DNA of 44,529 bases from Acanthaster planci (taxonomy: Eukaryota; Echinodermata; Asteroidea; Valvatida; Acanthasteridae), in the NCBI RefSeq assembly GCF_001949145.1, contig NW_019091362.1:7284244-7328772 (forward strand), written 5' to 3'. Under the pieces are notes generated by a model. The model was not told the DNA's origin. It did no database searches and saw nothing but the letters and a program-made list of their open reading frames with translations. Positions 12,501-27,500 of this stretch are shown here, piece by piece; positions within the stretch are counted from its first letter, which is position 1; each line of letters begins with the position of its first letter. Position numbers and translations under genes: made by a program.

Positions 12501-15500
12501 AGATAGAGGAAATCAGTGGTACACTCCTACTCTTCCAACTCGGTGACCCAGGTTTGAATGCTGCTCAGGCCCGACACATTAATTAGGTTTTAGATCTCTA
12601 TGATTTTGTGGGTAACCCCGGAATATCTATCCAGGGTTTTCCTCCCACTTCCAAAACTGAACATTTCTTCTTTGCCTTCTCTCCATGCCTCCTAGGAAGA
12701 ACAGCCATTTAGTAAGTGGTGGAGCTACTCATTAAATAAATGCATAAGGTGAATTGGAAGTGCTTGGTATGGGTATCTTCTGTTCTGTTACCTGTTGGAC
12801 CTGGTGCATATCAGGATCCTGCACAAGGGACGCCTTGTCACAGTACGCTTGACTGCTGTTGCCAGGGTGTAGGTTTTCCCAGTTCCAAAGGGTCCAAACA
12901 CCAAGAGTGGTCCCACTCCGTGCATAGGCAGGGCGTCGCTTCCACCATGCTGGCAGATGAAACTTGCAGCACGCTCTTGACGGAAGTTTGTCTCCTGAAG
13001 ATTATCAGCATCAATATAGGGAAACCTAAAATCCCCCAAAAGGAAATTAAACCAAGAAATTACACATGTACAAGTATGATGGTCCCTATTTAATCTTATC
13101 AATGAAGACCTAGTAGACACAGCAACTTTGATTTTCCATGATCCTGAACAGGTTCAAGTGCATGTCAGAAGTCGTGTTCAAAATGCAATTCCCTCCGGCT
13201 CCATCCACATTGGTCAAATCTGGATACCTTTCAGGAAAAGAAGACAATTGACAGCACCACTTATCATCACGTTATGCATGACCCTTTTTTAAAGCTTGAT
13301 GCATTTTCTCAAGTGTGATCTTCTGAAGATTTTGTTGGAAAAACCCAGTTGCGTTGGTGTTGTGGCACCCATGAAAACATTGGTAAAGCTGGAGGGCTTA
13401 TTTCAGGTAAACTTTGCTCCAAGTCAATGCTAAGAATGAAAAGCATGAAATCTTGCTATGCAATTCACAACCATGGTCTGGAAACACAAATCTAGCCGAA
13501 TCAAAGATCATTACTTCACTATTTTTCCATATTTTGTTTGATATGTAATGACCAAGTGCATATTTCCAAAGCTCCTGACCTTTGGCTTGGAAGCTTACCT
13601 TTGAAGTTTCTTTGGTGATGGGAACACCATGTCCATGTTGTGCAAGGAGTCCACAGCAAAGTGTTGGTAGCAGAACGGAAGCCTGTTCAACTGGAACTGA
13701 ACCTGAACAGTCCGCGTGGTACCGTGGGCCAGATTTTGTTCACTTGCACAAGCCTGACTGAGTTGCAGGTTGATGCTGTCGTTGTTCTGACTCCCGTAGT
13801 CCTGATCTCGTAAAATGATGGCTTCATACACCTTGAAAGAAAGGAACACATGTTTAAAAATTTTGTATATAGAGGTTAAAAATAAAAGGGCCACTAACAA
13901 GGCTGGGTTTATAATGGGAGCAGGTATTGAATAAAACAAGGGCCAAATTTGCTGATGGTTATGGAACAACTACCAATGTTTTGAAAGGGAAATATTCTTG
14001 ACTGGTGCACCAGTAATTCTACAACTATAACAGTGCCTTTCTCTTGCACAAGAAGGTATTGGAACAGCCCTCTAGTAGGATTGATAAAGTTGCTTAATAG
14101 TGTGACTAACTAAACTGTTCAGCTCCAAGTCCAGCTTGCTTTGCTAACAGTAAAATAGATTTCCTTTTACTTGCATTTTTCCCTTTTAAATTTATATGAA
14201 TCTGTTTTTAATGTACATGTAAACTGTATTCACAATTCTGCCACTGGTGGCGAGGAGTACAATTAAAAATAAACCAGTAATAATAATAATAATAAAAAAA
14301 CACTCGTAAAATCCTAGCTACGTCAATGGTAGTACATAAATATTGCCAAGTTTTTATCAAGTAGTAAGAATTCTTGCTACGCTCATGTTACAAGCGTGGG
14401 GTAGTGCATGCAGTTCTTTTCCAGCTGTTTGAAGAAGTTTCTTCTTTTAGATCATTTGTATGCGTGCAGTGTAAAGAATAATCACTGCGTTTGATACAAC
14501 AAATGATACAATGTCTAAGAATATGCACGCCTAGCTAGGCCTCGTCGAAATCACAGTGTGTAGCCCGCAAGTGCTGGCCCGGCCACACAGCACATCATGT
14601 TCACAAGCCTACAGTAAAAGGGTCACCACTGATTATGCATTCTGTTCAACCGATTATGAGCAGACACCAAGAAGTGTGTTTTTCATTTTAACAAACGATT
14701 ATCGTACAGTCAATAGTCATGTCATGGCGAGTCACAAATCATGTTCCTTCAAGTTAAGTCTGAAGTTATTTTTTCCGAGTCAAGTCTCAAGTAAAAATTG
14801 AAAAACAAAAATTGGAGACAGTCAGTCGAGTCAACACCGAAAAATTCCATCAACTTTTGGTGGTACCCAAATAAAGGCTATTTTGAGAACAGGGTTTATT
14901 ATAAATGCACATGGAAATCTACTTTCCTAGATTTTTCAATATTAAGTTGATCATTAACAAGGTAAAAATCTAAACTCATTTGCCAACTACATGTATACAT
15001 CATCTGCAAGAGATATAGGCCTATCGCAACCATTTTCCAAGATTCCCTTGGGCCAGTGCTTCTTTAATAGGATATTAAATGTGAGGTTTCTGGGCCGATC
15101 GTCATCGCCACACAGATCAACTGTATTGAAGTCTGGAAGGCATCAAGCATGACCGTTTCTTTGAGTTGTTACGCAGTTTCGGGCGTGATCCCATGTTCTG
15201 AATGGGGCCTATGCGAATGCAAGAATATGGGGGGGATTCAGAACAATGGGCCCATTCCTCCCATGCACTCGCATTGTAATGAGAAATCTACTTAAAGGCA
15301 TCAATCATGACTACAACTGTGAAGTTCCAATTCAATCCAATGAAGGGTTTTCTTGTGCTAGTGAGCACAAGTTCTACCATACAAGTTCAATCCACTGGAT
15401 TAGAGTGTGCTCTGGTTTCTTATGACAGCTTACCTTGTTTGTCTTATCAAACTTAAGCAGCATTTTGTGAACGCTCCTCATGATGATCTGGCTGGCTTCA

Positions 15501-18500
15501 GAGTCATCCATGAGGGCTTGTTTCAGACTGATACTTGCGTACATCTCACCATTCAATGCATTCAGGAGGCCCTGGCCAGCCACTTTAATGTTTGCTGCTG
15601 CATTCAGGGTTGTCTCAATTGAAAACCTGAGAGACAGACAACCATAAAATGTCTCTAATTTGGATGAGTGAATTTGAGCAATGAGCATCATGCCAAACTG
15701 GAAATGTCCACTGGAAAGTCACAAAAAATTTAGAAGATTCCAAAATGAAAGAGCAGTTTTGAGACTCTACTATTTGACTGGCATTGTTCAAAGCTGAAGC
15801 AGTTTGGCTGAGCAGAATGTTTTAGCCTCTATGCCATGGCCAAAGCTATGTTTCATGAGAGTGGCATAAAGTGTGATTGAAATAATTTCATGGATGTAGA
15901 AGAGTAATTTAATTCAGCCTGTAAATGTCTGCAAATTAGCCACAGCATCCACCTGTTGCCAGTTGTCCTACTGTTTTGGGGGAGGGAGCACCTTCAAGAG
16001 TAAGATTTGCAAGTTATATAACCGAGATACAACATATCAGAGAAATTTTAATGGTGTATCTGTCAGGAAATGATAGAGAATTTACAACAGTTAATCTTTA
16101 TGTCTCTTTAACCACTTGCTGCCAGGTGGTTTGGAAAATGCAGTACACATAATCGGAACTTTTTCAAGATTTTCAGTTTTCAAAATTCTTCAAAAATTCA
16201 TCATTTCAATTAATGGACATTTACACCCACACGTATTACTGTCTGATGGCCACTCTAGTCTGACAGACAAAATCTATGGACGCACGAGTATTTCAGCCAG
16301 GCCTGCAGCCTTGTGAAAAGAGCCTAGACCGTGCGGTGTTATGTAACTTTCTTTTGTTCACAAACCTAGCACAGTGCACTGCTGAACTCTTTTCAATATG
16401 GACCACATTAGCGTGCAGTGTGGCTCATCGCTGCGGTAGTGGAGCACTTTTGTCCCCAGGGCTAATCCGCTCACACTAAACGCCCCAAACCATGGTATAC
16501 CGTTTCAAAACGAGGCTAGATTATCTCCACTACTGAGAGTGAAAAATGTTGGTAATGGTCTTTTGTTCCAAGTACGGTCTTTTGTTACATGGTCCCTTTG
16601 TCTGATTTCAGAGGCCCCGGCCACGCATATAAACAAACGGTGCCTGAAACCAGAGTCTCCAACAGCAAATGGCTAAAGACCTTTCCATAGACCTTCAAAT
16701 ACTGATATCTGTTTTCAAAACATGTTGTAGAGCTGTGTTCCTCAATGTTTCATATCAATGAAAACCAACACTTCCTGCATCTTTAATGACACTAGACATG
16801 AATTTTAAAAAAATTGTTAGACTTCACCACAATTCTGTGGGAAAGGTATACACAAAAGATGGGTACAGACTGTAGATGACAGAAAGAGTTTGCAATTACC
16901 TGGCGATACGCTTGGTTTGCTCTCTCTCCTCCAAGTGCAGCATCTTGTGCATGTGGAGTTTGTAGGTGTCTCGGTCAATTCTCTTCAGCTCGATGTCATC
17001 GATGCTGAGGGAGGCCGCGGGAGGCTTGTAAGTGGCCAGGAGTTTCTCCTCAAACGCCTGGGTCATCGCATCAGGGAACTTGACGATCTCGCTGTTGATG
17101 CTGTCCCAGGTCTGGATCTGCTTCTTGCGTTGGATCTTCTGGAAGGTCTCGAAGTGCTCCTGTGAGCCTACGTGTATCTGAATGATAAGCAGGGATGACA
17201 CTTGTATGGTCAATCTACAGTCTTGACTTTGATTGTCAAACATTTGTCCTCTCATATAATTTACAAGTGTTTTCTTTTGACCTTTTGCTGGACAAATTTC
17301 CCGTTTGATCTGCCAGTAACAAAAGATCAAGACAATTCCATCATTTTAAGTGTACCTCATGAATTAAAGTTAAGGATACCCTGTGTTTCTAAATAAGCAT
17401 GTTTCACCAAAAAAGAGCAATTGTATCAGCTGTCTTGTACCAAATTTTGTTGCTTGTCAACCTCAACTCTCTGTGAACCTGCATAGAAATGCTAAATCTT
17501 CTCAGATACATCCTCATTTAAGTACCATATCTATAGAGCTGTAAATTAAAGCAAGAATGGCATAAAGCCATCGCAAGTCACTCACAAATTGATTACATAT
17601 TCAGTCTCAAACTAAAAGGACATACTATTTAAATGTACTGTACGTACAATATTCTTTGCTTGCGGACATTCTCTCTTTGCAGTCTAGTGAATGGAATCAT
17701 GTTACTTTACCTCCAGCTTACGGACGAGAACAGGTTCACTCCCGAAGTCAAAGAGGACCCACTGGCTGAAACTACCCAGCATCCTGGAGTGGAAGAGGAC
17801 ATCAATGTGGTAGGTCTCCCCATCTCCTTCACTGATGCGGGTGCCTGGGCACACCTGAGGTTTGTCCTCGCCCTTTGGGCTGGACAAATAAAAGTGGAGG
17901 CGGTGTTCGTCGTACAGGAGGCCAACCCGCTTCAGGGATTGCTGGTGGAAAATCAGCCATAAGAACAATGATTCACTACAGAACTAACAGGCTGTGTGGA
18001 ACCTGAGATTCGACATGAGGAAGCCTTTGCTGCTGCATCCACCCACACTAAACTGTGTGACACTGCCTGTCCTAAGGTAAACTTACATATTTGTAAATTC
18101 ATTTCTGTGACTTCATACCAGCCTCTAGAGTCTTTGGCTTGTGACAAAGAAGCCTTCTACAATTCTTCGAAACCCTTCAAAATCTACCAGGCTTTGGAGA
18201 ATTTTGCAGAATTAAGGGAGAATCCAGCCACTGTTTCTTTATATGGGACTTATTCACTCTCAAACGACACATCCCTGCACCTTACCTCGTCTCTGAAGGT
18301 GAACAGTACAATAAATACAGCATTTGAAGCATTCATGGGGATAGTTTTATGACGCCTTGGCCTTACCTGCTTCTTGGATTTGATGAGGAACTTCCAGCTG
18401 AAGGTAAAGGTGGTGTCCTCTTTCCGTTCAATGTGGAGAAACTTGTTAAGCTCCTCATGGCATTTGATGTGTATCCCTGGCAACTCCTCAGTAATCTGAC

Positions 18501-21500
18501 ATAAGTGAGAACAAACAAGCACATTGGAAAATATTTGAGGATTAAGATGCATTAAGTGGGTCCAAATTTGAATAAAACTTTGAAATAACAGTGCGGTACG
18601 TAGCTCAGTGTATTCTTATGCCACTAGTAGCAAGAACACAGATGTCAATGTCATTCTAATACAGAGGTTTTAGTGCCATTTCAGTCCCACAAACACGCTC
18701 ACTTGAATTTTGCCAATTGATACAAAAATAATACAACATTGTGCCCATTGAACTGGAAATTGGTCAAAAGCACTCTGCCTGGATTGCACACATGCCCTTC
18801 CTTGGCCATTCTCCAAATCTCCCGTTCGCTTCATCCAGTTTTCATCCAATCAGTTTTAAATACGTACTGGTAGCATCACATGATAGAATACCCGTATGCC
18901 AACCTTCAGCCTCACTTTAGACAGATTCCTGTGGTGAACCTCAAGGTCTTAAAACCTGTGTGACTAAATTCATGCGAGTGAAGTCTGATGTCCAAAACAG
19001 AGACAGAGCAAGACTTTGAAAACATCACTATGGCTCTTGTGAGAAACAATTATAGATTTAAGTTTGAGCGACAAATTATTAGTTGGAAAATGGCTCTTGT
19101 CAGTAGGGCACAACAGCAAACTCTACAGTCCATGCTAGGCATCCACTATTTGTACTTCCAGAAATGCCCAAAAAAGGNCCGTCTTAGGGCGAAGATCAAG
19201 AGTATTTTTCCCGTTCAAAAGCGCTCGGCAGCGTTCCTCCATTTCTGCACGGGGATTAAATAAATCCAACAATAGGCCTGTTCTCTCGTGGTAGAACTCC
19301 TGGCTTAGGTGAGTGCCAAGGGAAGGACTGGAGCTCATTAGAAATTCCATTGTGTGTATCCTTTGTGATGTTAATTACCCGTTTCCCCCGCATGCACCAT
19401 TGTAACCAAGTCTGTGTACCACAAAAACTGTGCACTTTTAACAATTCTTTCATGTTGTTTGTTTCTTTCTGTGCACACTGCGGAGAGACACACACAGCAC
19501 CTTGCTCATGCGTTTGGCCATGCAAATAATGTCTCATGGCACCTTGTTTTCAGTTTGCATAGTCTAAAATGTATAACGATTAAAAACATACAAATTTTAT
19601 TCCATTGTGTTGAATGCTTTAGGAATAGTACACAAATATTGCCAATTTTTTTATCAAGTAGTAAGAATTCTTGCTATGCTCATGTTACAAGCGTGGGGTA
19701 GTGCATGCAGTTCTTTTCCAGCCGTTTGAAGAAGTTTCTTCTTTTAGATCATTTGTATGTGTGCAGTGTAAAGAATAATCTCTGCGTTTGATGCGACTAC
19801 TGATACAACGTCTAAGAATGTGCACGCCTAGCTAGGCCTCGTCGAGATAGCATCGTGTAGCCTGCATGTGCCGGTCCGGCCCGCCCACAAACGCATGAAC
19901 GTTAACCAAGCAGTCTGCTTTCACGTTCACAAGCCCCTAGTAAAAGGGTAGGCGTTAATTCTGTGTTCTTTCCAACCGATTATGTGCGGATGCCGACAAG
20001 TGTGTTTATTATTTTTATCAAACAATTATCATAAAGTCAAATTTAGCCAAGTCATGGCAACTACATGTTTACGTCATTTGCAAGAGATATAGCCCTATCG
20101 TAACCATTTTCCAAGACTCCCTTGGGCCAGTGTTTCTTCATAGGATACTAAATGTGAGGTTTCCAGGTCATTCGTCGTCACCACACAGATCTATTGTATT
20201 GACATCCGGTGGGCACCAAGCGTGACCGTTTCTTTGACCTATTGTTGCGCAGTGTCAGGCGTAAATCCCACGTACTGAACGGAGCCTGTGCGAATGCAGA
20301 AGTACACAGGAATTAAGAACAATGGGCCTGTTCCCCCCGTGCGTCCGCATAGGAACGGTAAAAATTCTTTTGATCTTTGCCCTTAGCAGGTGTTCGGATT
20401 AAATTAAATTATTTCAGCTTGTCAAAATGAATACTCTTCTGCACAGTGTAACATGACCAGTGAGTAAAGACATCCAGCAATTTGCTTAACAAATTCATTT
20501 ACATGAAAGCATAAAATGACTTTGCGTCAGTTGTCTCATCTCCAACAGAATTCCTTAGCAAAGAGATTTCCTTTTGTTTGCGAGTCAATTCTAGCAGAAA
20601 CTCAAACTTGGGCTAAGCTGAGTTTTCTTCAGGGCCTCGTAACTTTTCTACAAGTTCACCAGTAGTACAAAAATCTGCCCTGAGAGCCTGGAAGCTGAAC
20701 AGAAAAGTTACAATCGTGCCAACATGGAGTGGCCCTGATGAAACCAACTCCTGAAATTCTGACGCACCACACTCATTTCATTGGTGGAGAAATTGTACTT
20801 CTCCAGGACTTCGTCCATGAAGGCGTACAGCTTCTGCTCCTTGGCCTTCTTCATCTTCATTATGCGGTACTCGTGGCGCTCTCGCCATTCCTCCAGTTCC
20901 TCTGAGCTGTGTGCAAAGTTGCAGGTGTTCTTGTCTGGCGGGGAGTTTGTGAAGTAACACTGCTTTCTCTTGTGGCTGTGGATTTAAGAAAAGAGAAAGA
21001 AAATTTACAAAAGATGACATCGAGCCTGTGACTGTAGTTGTAATCCGTGCTATCGTACCCATGTAGGCAGTCTGCAAATGGGCCTTTTTTTTGCTCTGGA
21101 GATTCTTAACAGTTCTTCAACCACCCAATACTCATATGTTTACAGTTAGAGGCCTTGATGACAAATAGTGGTTATCTATGTGAATTAACTCAGCTGAAAT
21201 CTGCCAAAAGATAGATCCAGAAGAAAGAGCGTATTCTCAAGAAGCAAAGGGGTTGTCATATGGACTAAACTCGGTTAATGTACTACAGTGGAATGCTGCT
21301 ATAAAGAGCAAAAGGGGGTCCACACAAAATGTTTTATATAACGGTGTTTGTTATAGCAGCCTCCACTCTATTGACATAATAATAAATACCAAACCAACTC
21401 ACATTCCAAAAATGTTTGGAATTTCAACTAGATTACTTTATTTGATAAAAGAATGTCTTCTTTAACTGCCATGAGACGGAACATTGTGTGACATGTTTCA

Positions 21501-24500
21501 TAACTTTACTCACTGTTCGCATTCTTTGTACTCTCCGTTGACAACGCCCCACGGTGGACTGCGATACTTCCACTGCCTCTCCTTGTCTGAGTTGACCTTT
21601 GACCTATGGTCAATGGTCTGGGTGTGCTGTTCCAGTTCCCAGACCTGGGCAAAGGCCCGGTTGCAATAACTGCAGTAGTAGCGCTGGACAGTGAAAGGCC
21701 CAGGGGTCACCTGAGGAGGAGCCGTGGAGTCGCGGGGCAATGAATCATTGGAAGATGCTGGAGGACTCTTGGCACTTGCTGGTGCTGGCCTCTGAACGAT
21801 TGACATCACCTCGTCAAGAGTTTTAACTTTAAGCCAAAGAAGGGAAAATGGAAAGCAACATGAGGAATGTACAGGAGGGCACAACTGGCCACTGAAAACT
21901 AGTACATAACCTTTGGAAAATACAACATCTACATGCTATCGGTCAGGCTTGCAACTTGAACTTTAACCAAAAAAAGAGGCAATTCTAAATCTTTACAAGA
22001 CTTTGTAAAGTGTTTTTTAATTTTCAGCGGCATGAGTGTGAAGTGAAAAGTGAGGAAATCAGCAGATCTGAGAAAGCTGCATGCCTGATCAGTACACCGA
22101 CATTCAAAGGTCTAAATGTATTCTGACCGTAGGTGAATTATTTCACTAAATAAGTAATCCAAATGGCCAATGACATTCTTAAGTTACATCGCTTTGCAAA
22201 TTCTATTGAATATCGGCTATGGCTTTGTATTCCAAAACAACAAAAACACCCCAGTTCAGAGAAATCTGCCTTGGAAAACCCAGCAGCATTTGGATTACAT
22301 GTATAATGTTTTGGTTTTTCATCACCATTACTGGGATGGGGACTTTTCCTGATGAGAAATGTCCTAATCGAAGTTTGGTTCCTAGATTGACAATACACCA
22401 TCAAATAATACACAGCAATCGGATCTATTGTACAATTTCTCAAATTATGACTCGGAGTGGGTAGTTAGCATTTGGAATTTCCCCAATGAGAAATAAACCT
22501 TGTTTGACAAAGCGCACAACTACTAATGGCTTACAACCACCGGGTACATAAAATAATCCAATTTATCAATATATTTGACCTGTGCAGTCATAAGCATTAG
22601 TCAGGTTAGAATATCACAACAGCCAGTCAGGGAGATAACATCACTTAACGGACAGGTGTAATAAAGTGAATCAGTGTTGAATGAGAAATAGCCTCCTCAA
22701 TGTTTAACCTGTACTTCAACTGGGAACTGGGGCTCCCAGAACGAGGATTCACATTTCCCCGAAAATTGGAAATTTGGTATCCAGTTGGATGGCGTTTGTC
22801 CGATAATAACACACAGATGAAGTTTTTAGGATAGTCGAGATGTATGTTGTACGCGGATCAGGTTTATACAGCATTAGTTCATGAGTATGTATGATGAGTG
22901 TTGCAAATTTGGGAGAATTTTCAAAGGGATAAATTTCCAACAGAAACTTTTTCAAGATTAACTGTAAAAATTCCTTCCAGGTGTAAATTCCAACTGATTT
23001 GAATGATTTCCATGATTTGAATGAAAGCAGCCATCGGTTGGCAACATTCAGCTTGATTACCACCTCATGAGTGACACCAAATACTCACGATTGTATTGTG
23101 CCATGTATCTCCAGAGGCTACTTTCCTCTTCACAGTGAGGAAACATGCACTCTGCTCGATAGCACTTGTCGAGGTGTTTACACAGTATGGGATGGATTTC
23201 ACGACGTAGGTTGGGATGTCGGGGCTTAACAGGGAAGAACCTCTTCCTGGCCACCGAGTACACCACCACTATCTTGTGCTGCCAGGGATGGGGGTTGCTC
23301 CCTGCGCAGTTGTCTCGCTTGCGGGGGTTCTGGCCCACGCACTGGTTGGTCCGCGAGAAGCACAGGCCGCACACGTACTGGATGTTATGGTTGAACTTGG
23401 GAATGGCCTGGGACACAGATGGGGTTGGCAAGGGTTGACTGGCAGGGGGTGCTGCCTTGGGGGTTGGGCCAGGAGCTGAGGAAGCAGGAGGCTGCGGAGC
23501 CTGGGCTGGCTGACGAGACGCTGCTTCTGAGCACAGCTGTACTATGGTGTCTCGCATCAATGAGTACAACACCTCAAATTCCCAGACCTCTATTTCAATC
23601 TGTTTCAAAGGAATTCAGAAAACAATTGAATCTTTTAAAACCCGTGCTCCAAGAGCCACAGGGAAAAAAGTTCTTTGATAAATGATGAAACCCTGGTTTA
23701 GTTAGACGAAATGCATAAAAATACTGTAAATCACTCAATTATTTCCAAAATCGGTGAATGTGTTAAAGCTAGCATGTCAGTTTGTTCTCTAATGAATTTG
23801 CCTGTTTGAAATACTGAGCTGACTCATTACTAAATTGTAAGGTCTAGAATGCTCAAGGTAAGGGGTGTCATACCATCAATTAATGCTTTTTCATCAACCT
23901 TTGAATAGACTACAGCATACACTACGGCCAGTAGGGAATTAAAGGCTACAAGACCCCCTTGAAGAGAGGGAGGAATGAGGTGGCAAGGAGGAAACGGATA
24001 TTCTTCTTACCAGGTTGTGAGCAAACTTGCAGGAATCTCCAAACCGACAGCCAAACCGCTTCTGGATGTTGTAGCACAGGTAGGCCCTGGCGGGTATCCC
24101 CTTAGGCTTGGGCCGGACCTTCTGGTATCGGGCCTTGCCCTTCTCGTTAAAGATGTGGACCAGGACCTTGCTCTGCTCCCAGGGATGCGGCCCTTCCTCA
24201 TTGCTGCAGAATGGTGTTGTGGGGCTCCTCAGGGCCATGACCGGCGGGGCACCGTCGAAACACCTCCCACACAGGTACAGGAAGTGGCCCCCAACTCTGG
24301 CCATCAGCATCAGGTGCCACTTGCGGAGGCTCTCGTCGACAGGTGGCTTCTTCTTGGGCTGCTCAGGAAGGACGGCCTTCGCAGCATTTGGGACAGCGAT
24401 GGGGGCCATCTTGCTGGCTCCCATGCCGGTTCCCGGATAGGGCTGCACCGGTTTGGCTCGGTTGGAGCCCTGGTGCGACACCACTGTGAAGCCAGACTGG

Positions 24501-27500
24501 TCCTGTTTGGGCTCCTCCTTGGGCTGCTTGACACCAATGCCCTGGGAATAACGTAGGAAATTCACAATCTCCTTGCCTTTGAAGCTACCGGCACGGTCCG
24601 CATCCCATATCATCAGCTCCTCCCGGCTGTGGCAGTACCAGCAATTATCCTCACCAACCTTGCAGGGATTGCCAGAGTCGAACTGCTGACAGAGGCTGTA
24701 AGGCCCCATAAAATCTGGCTTGGTTCTGCAACGAATTTTTCCCCATATCTGTGGGGAAAAAAGGTTAATAACATACTGAGAAAAGAACTGCAAGTACTGT
24801 TTAGAAATGGCTCTACTTAAAAACAGATGGATATGAACAAGTAAACTGCCCGTTGACACAATCACATAACCTGATTCAAACACATCCAATCCTCTGACCA
24901 ATCACACTGCAAACAAATCAATCTTGGTACAAACCTCTTCTGAGGGGTGTGACAAGCTGCCTAGTCTGCAGATCAGCCATCCGCCATAGCAGTGATGATT
25001 ATCATGTGGTTGGTATCTGTGCCCCTTGTAGCCAAACTTGCCGGCAATTGTTGGGAAGCACTTTTCACACGCAAGCCTGAAAGAGACAAGAATCAACAAT
25101 CTCTTCAAATAAGCCATTTGCGAGTTAAATTTGAATAAAATCTAGTTCTCTAAATTCACACATGAACATAACAATTTGAATTCTCCCTACTAAAACCACT
25201 GTTGCTGTACCTTGTGATTCAGGGCAAGCTTTTGCTTAGTTACATAAGAGACGCCTTGCAACAATACATTGTTCTCAATGGATAAGAACGGCACAAAGGA
25301 ACTGGTCCATCCCAGAGATGGAGGTAGCTATGCAAAAGCTTGCCCCGAATCACAAGGTATAGCAACAGTGTCTTTAGTCTAGGGAATTCAAATTGTTTCG
25401 TTTTTGAGCAATCAGATAACACAGTGTACCTGATTTTAATAAAATTTAATTTGCAAGTGGCTTATTAGTAAGTCTCAGACCTTCCAAACTATTTCTCACT
25501 TGGCCTTTTCTTAAAAATTACTTTCCGATTTGTTTCACAGCGCGGTGAGTGCTTGAGTTAGGGACGGCGACCATTTAGACCCGGTTTGAAAAGGGCCCCC
25601 CAGTAGCCCACCCGGTATAATGCCTGCCCGGTATTCAGCCTACTCCAGGCCGGTATAAGGCCTGTCTGCACATTGGCATTTCAAAGTCCCTGATGAAAGG
25701 CTTCCCCCACCATGCTTGCACAGATGAATAGGGGTTTGAGCGGATTAGTGTAAACATTGTATAGAGCCGAAGGATTAAAAACCACAAGCAGGTTCCTTCT
25801 GGGATAGATTACATGTACCAGTACTTGCGAACAATAAGAAGTTCGAGATCAACAACCAGTCCAGCATCCCAGGCCGGTAGCCAGGCCGGTATGAAAGGGG
25901 TTTTTGCAACCGGGCGAGCTTACCGGGGGGGCCCTTTTCAAACCGGGTCTAAATGGTCGCCGGCCCTTACTGATCATCTAAGAATCACTGTACTGGCATT
26001 AAGTACAACGAAAAAATCGGATTTGAGTCAGGTTGTGTGTTCTGTAAAATAAAATGTGTTTTCCTTTCTCAATTTTGTTTGCTGTCATAGAAGTTTGTTG
26101 CACTCCTCCCTTGTCTAGTTGTAAGTGCTGAATATCTACTTTATGCCCTGATGTCATTCATTTGCATTGGAAATGATGTCTAGGGCTCTACAATGTGAAT
26201 CCTGCATTAGAGACTCCAGAGGGTAAGTACATACGATGCCAGTGGAATGTGAACAATTGGGTGTCGCCCTTTTATTATGGGCACTGGAGTGTGAGGCGGT
26301 GGTGTGAGTTGATGTGTGTGTATATAAAGTGTGCCTTAACCAATCACCAGGGGTCAGTAATTTCGCTGTCTTAGTCACCAGTGGTCAAACTCCGTTCTCA
26401 GATAGCTCCACACATTTACTAGAGAGTTTGCTGTTGGGGTTTGATATTTGCTTTTCTAGCTTGTTTGCTGAGTGTTCATGACTCCATAAACCGTGTGATT
26501 ATTGGACTGGTGACCAATTACAAGCAACAACCGAGGCCACATATCTGTAAGAAGATTTTCCTTTCTTTTATCTTTGAAGTGCATTTAAATGATTTAATTG
26601 AATGTTAGCATGTCATCTGATAGGTACTGACAAAACTCAGTTGAATTGTGCACTTTATTTATGTGTGAATTACACAACCAATCCTGTATTTTCCTGTACA
26701 AAAATCTTAATTTTTCAGAGGGCCCTTGATAAGTGGCACTTAATGACAACCCAAGTTTTACTACCAACGTCTTGCGCAGCATGGTACCTGAAAGGGGAGA
26801 TGTCATGACTATTGGCTATTGTGGACGTGGCAACCTTGCTCCTGAGTGCGGCTGCATCTACCTGTGTGCGTCAACAGATATGGTGTTTTCAGCACATCCA
26901 GCCGGGACGCAAGAACCATTGAATGATAGCGGAAGGATGGACTGAACATTATTTTGGTTAAGGATTACTTAAATTGAATTTGTTGTTTGCTGTGAGTTTG
27001 TGGTCTCACTAAATGTTGGAAGACCACCTTGATGGTTAGTTAGTTACTTAGTGTCTAATTAAACACGGCGCATTTGCCTTAGTGGCTCGTTTTGCCTGAG
27101 CGGCTCGTTTTGCCTTAGTGGCTCATTTTGCCCGAGTGGCTCATTTTGCCTGAGTGGCTCGTTTTGCCTGAGTGGCTCATTTTGCCTGAGTGGCTCGTTT
27201 TGCCTCAGTGGCTTATTTTGCCTGNAGTGGCTCTTTTTGCCTTAGTGGCTTATTTTGCCTCAGTGGCTCGTTTTGCCTGAGTGGCTCATTTTGCCTTAGT
27301 GGCTCATTTTGCCTGAGTGGCTCATTTTGCCTGAGTGGCTCGTTTTGCCTGAGTGGCTCATTTTGCCTTAGTGGCTCATTTTGCCTGAGTGGCTCATTTT
27401 GCCTTAGTGGTTCATTTTGCCCGAGTGGCTCGTTTTGCCTTAGTGGCTCATTTTGCCTGAGTGGCTCATTTTACCTGAGTGGCTCACTCTGCCTTTTTGG

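Noticed and set aside
18367-20975. Two separate genes, ZC3H7-like and HELZ2-like
   Set aside because: Exon 17 and exon 18 join in phase with consensus sites; I see no stop, polyadenylation signal or new start between them, and zinc fingers before the helicase are normal for HELZ2.
27069-27500. CRISPR-like array
   Set aside because: Units are contiguous with no spacers, and the context is an animal intron.
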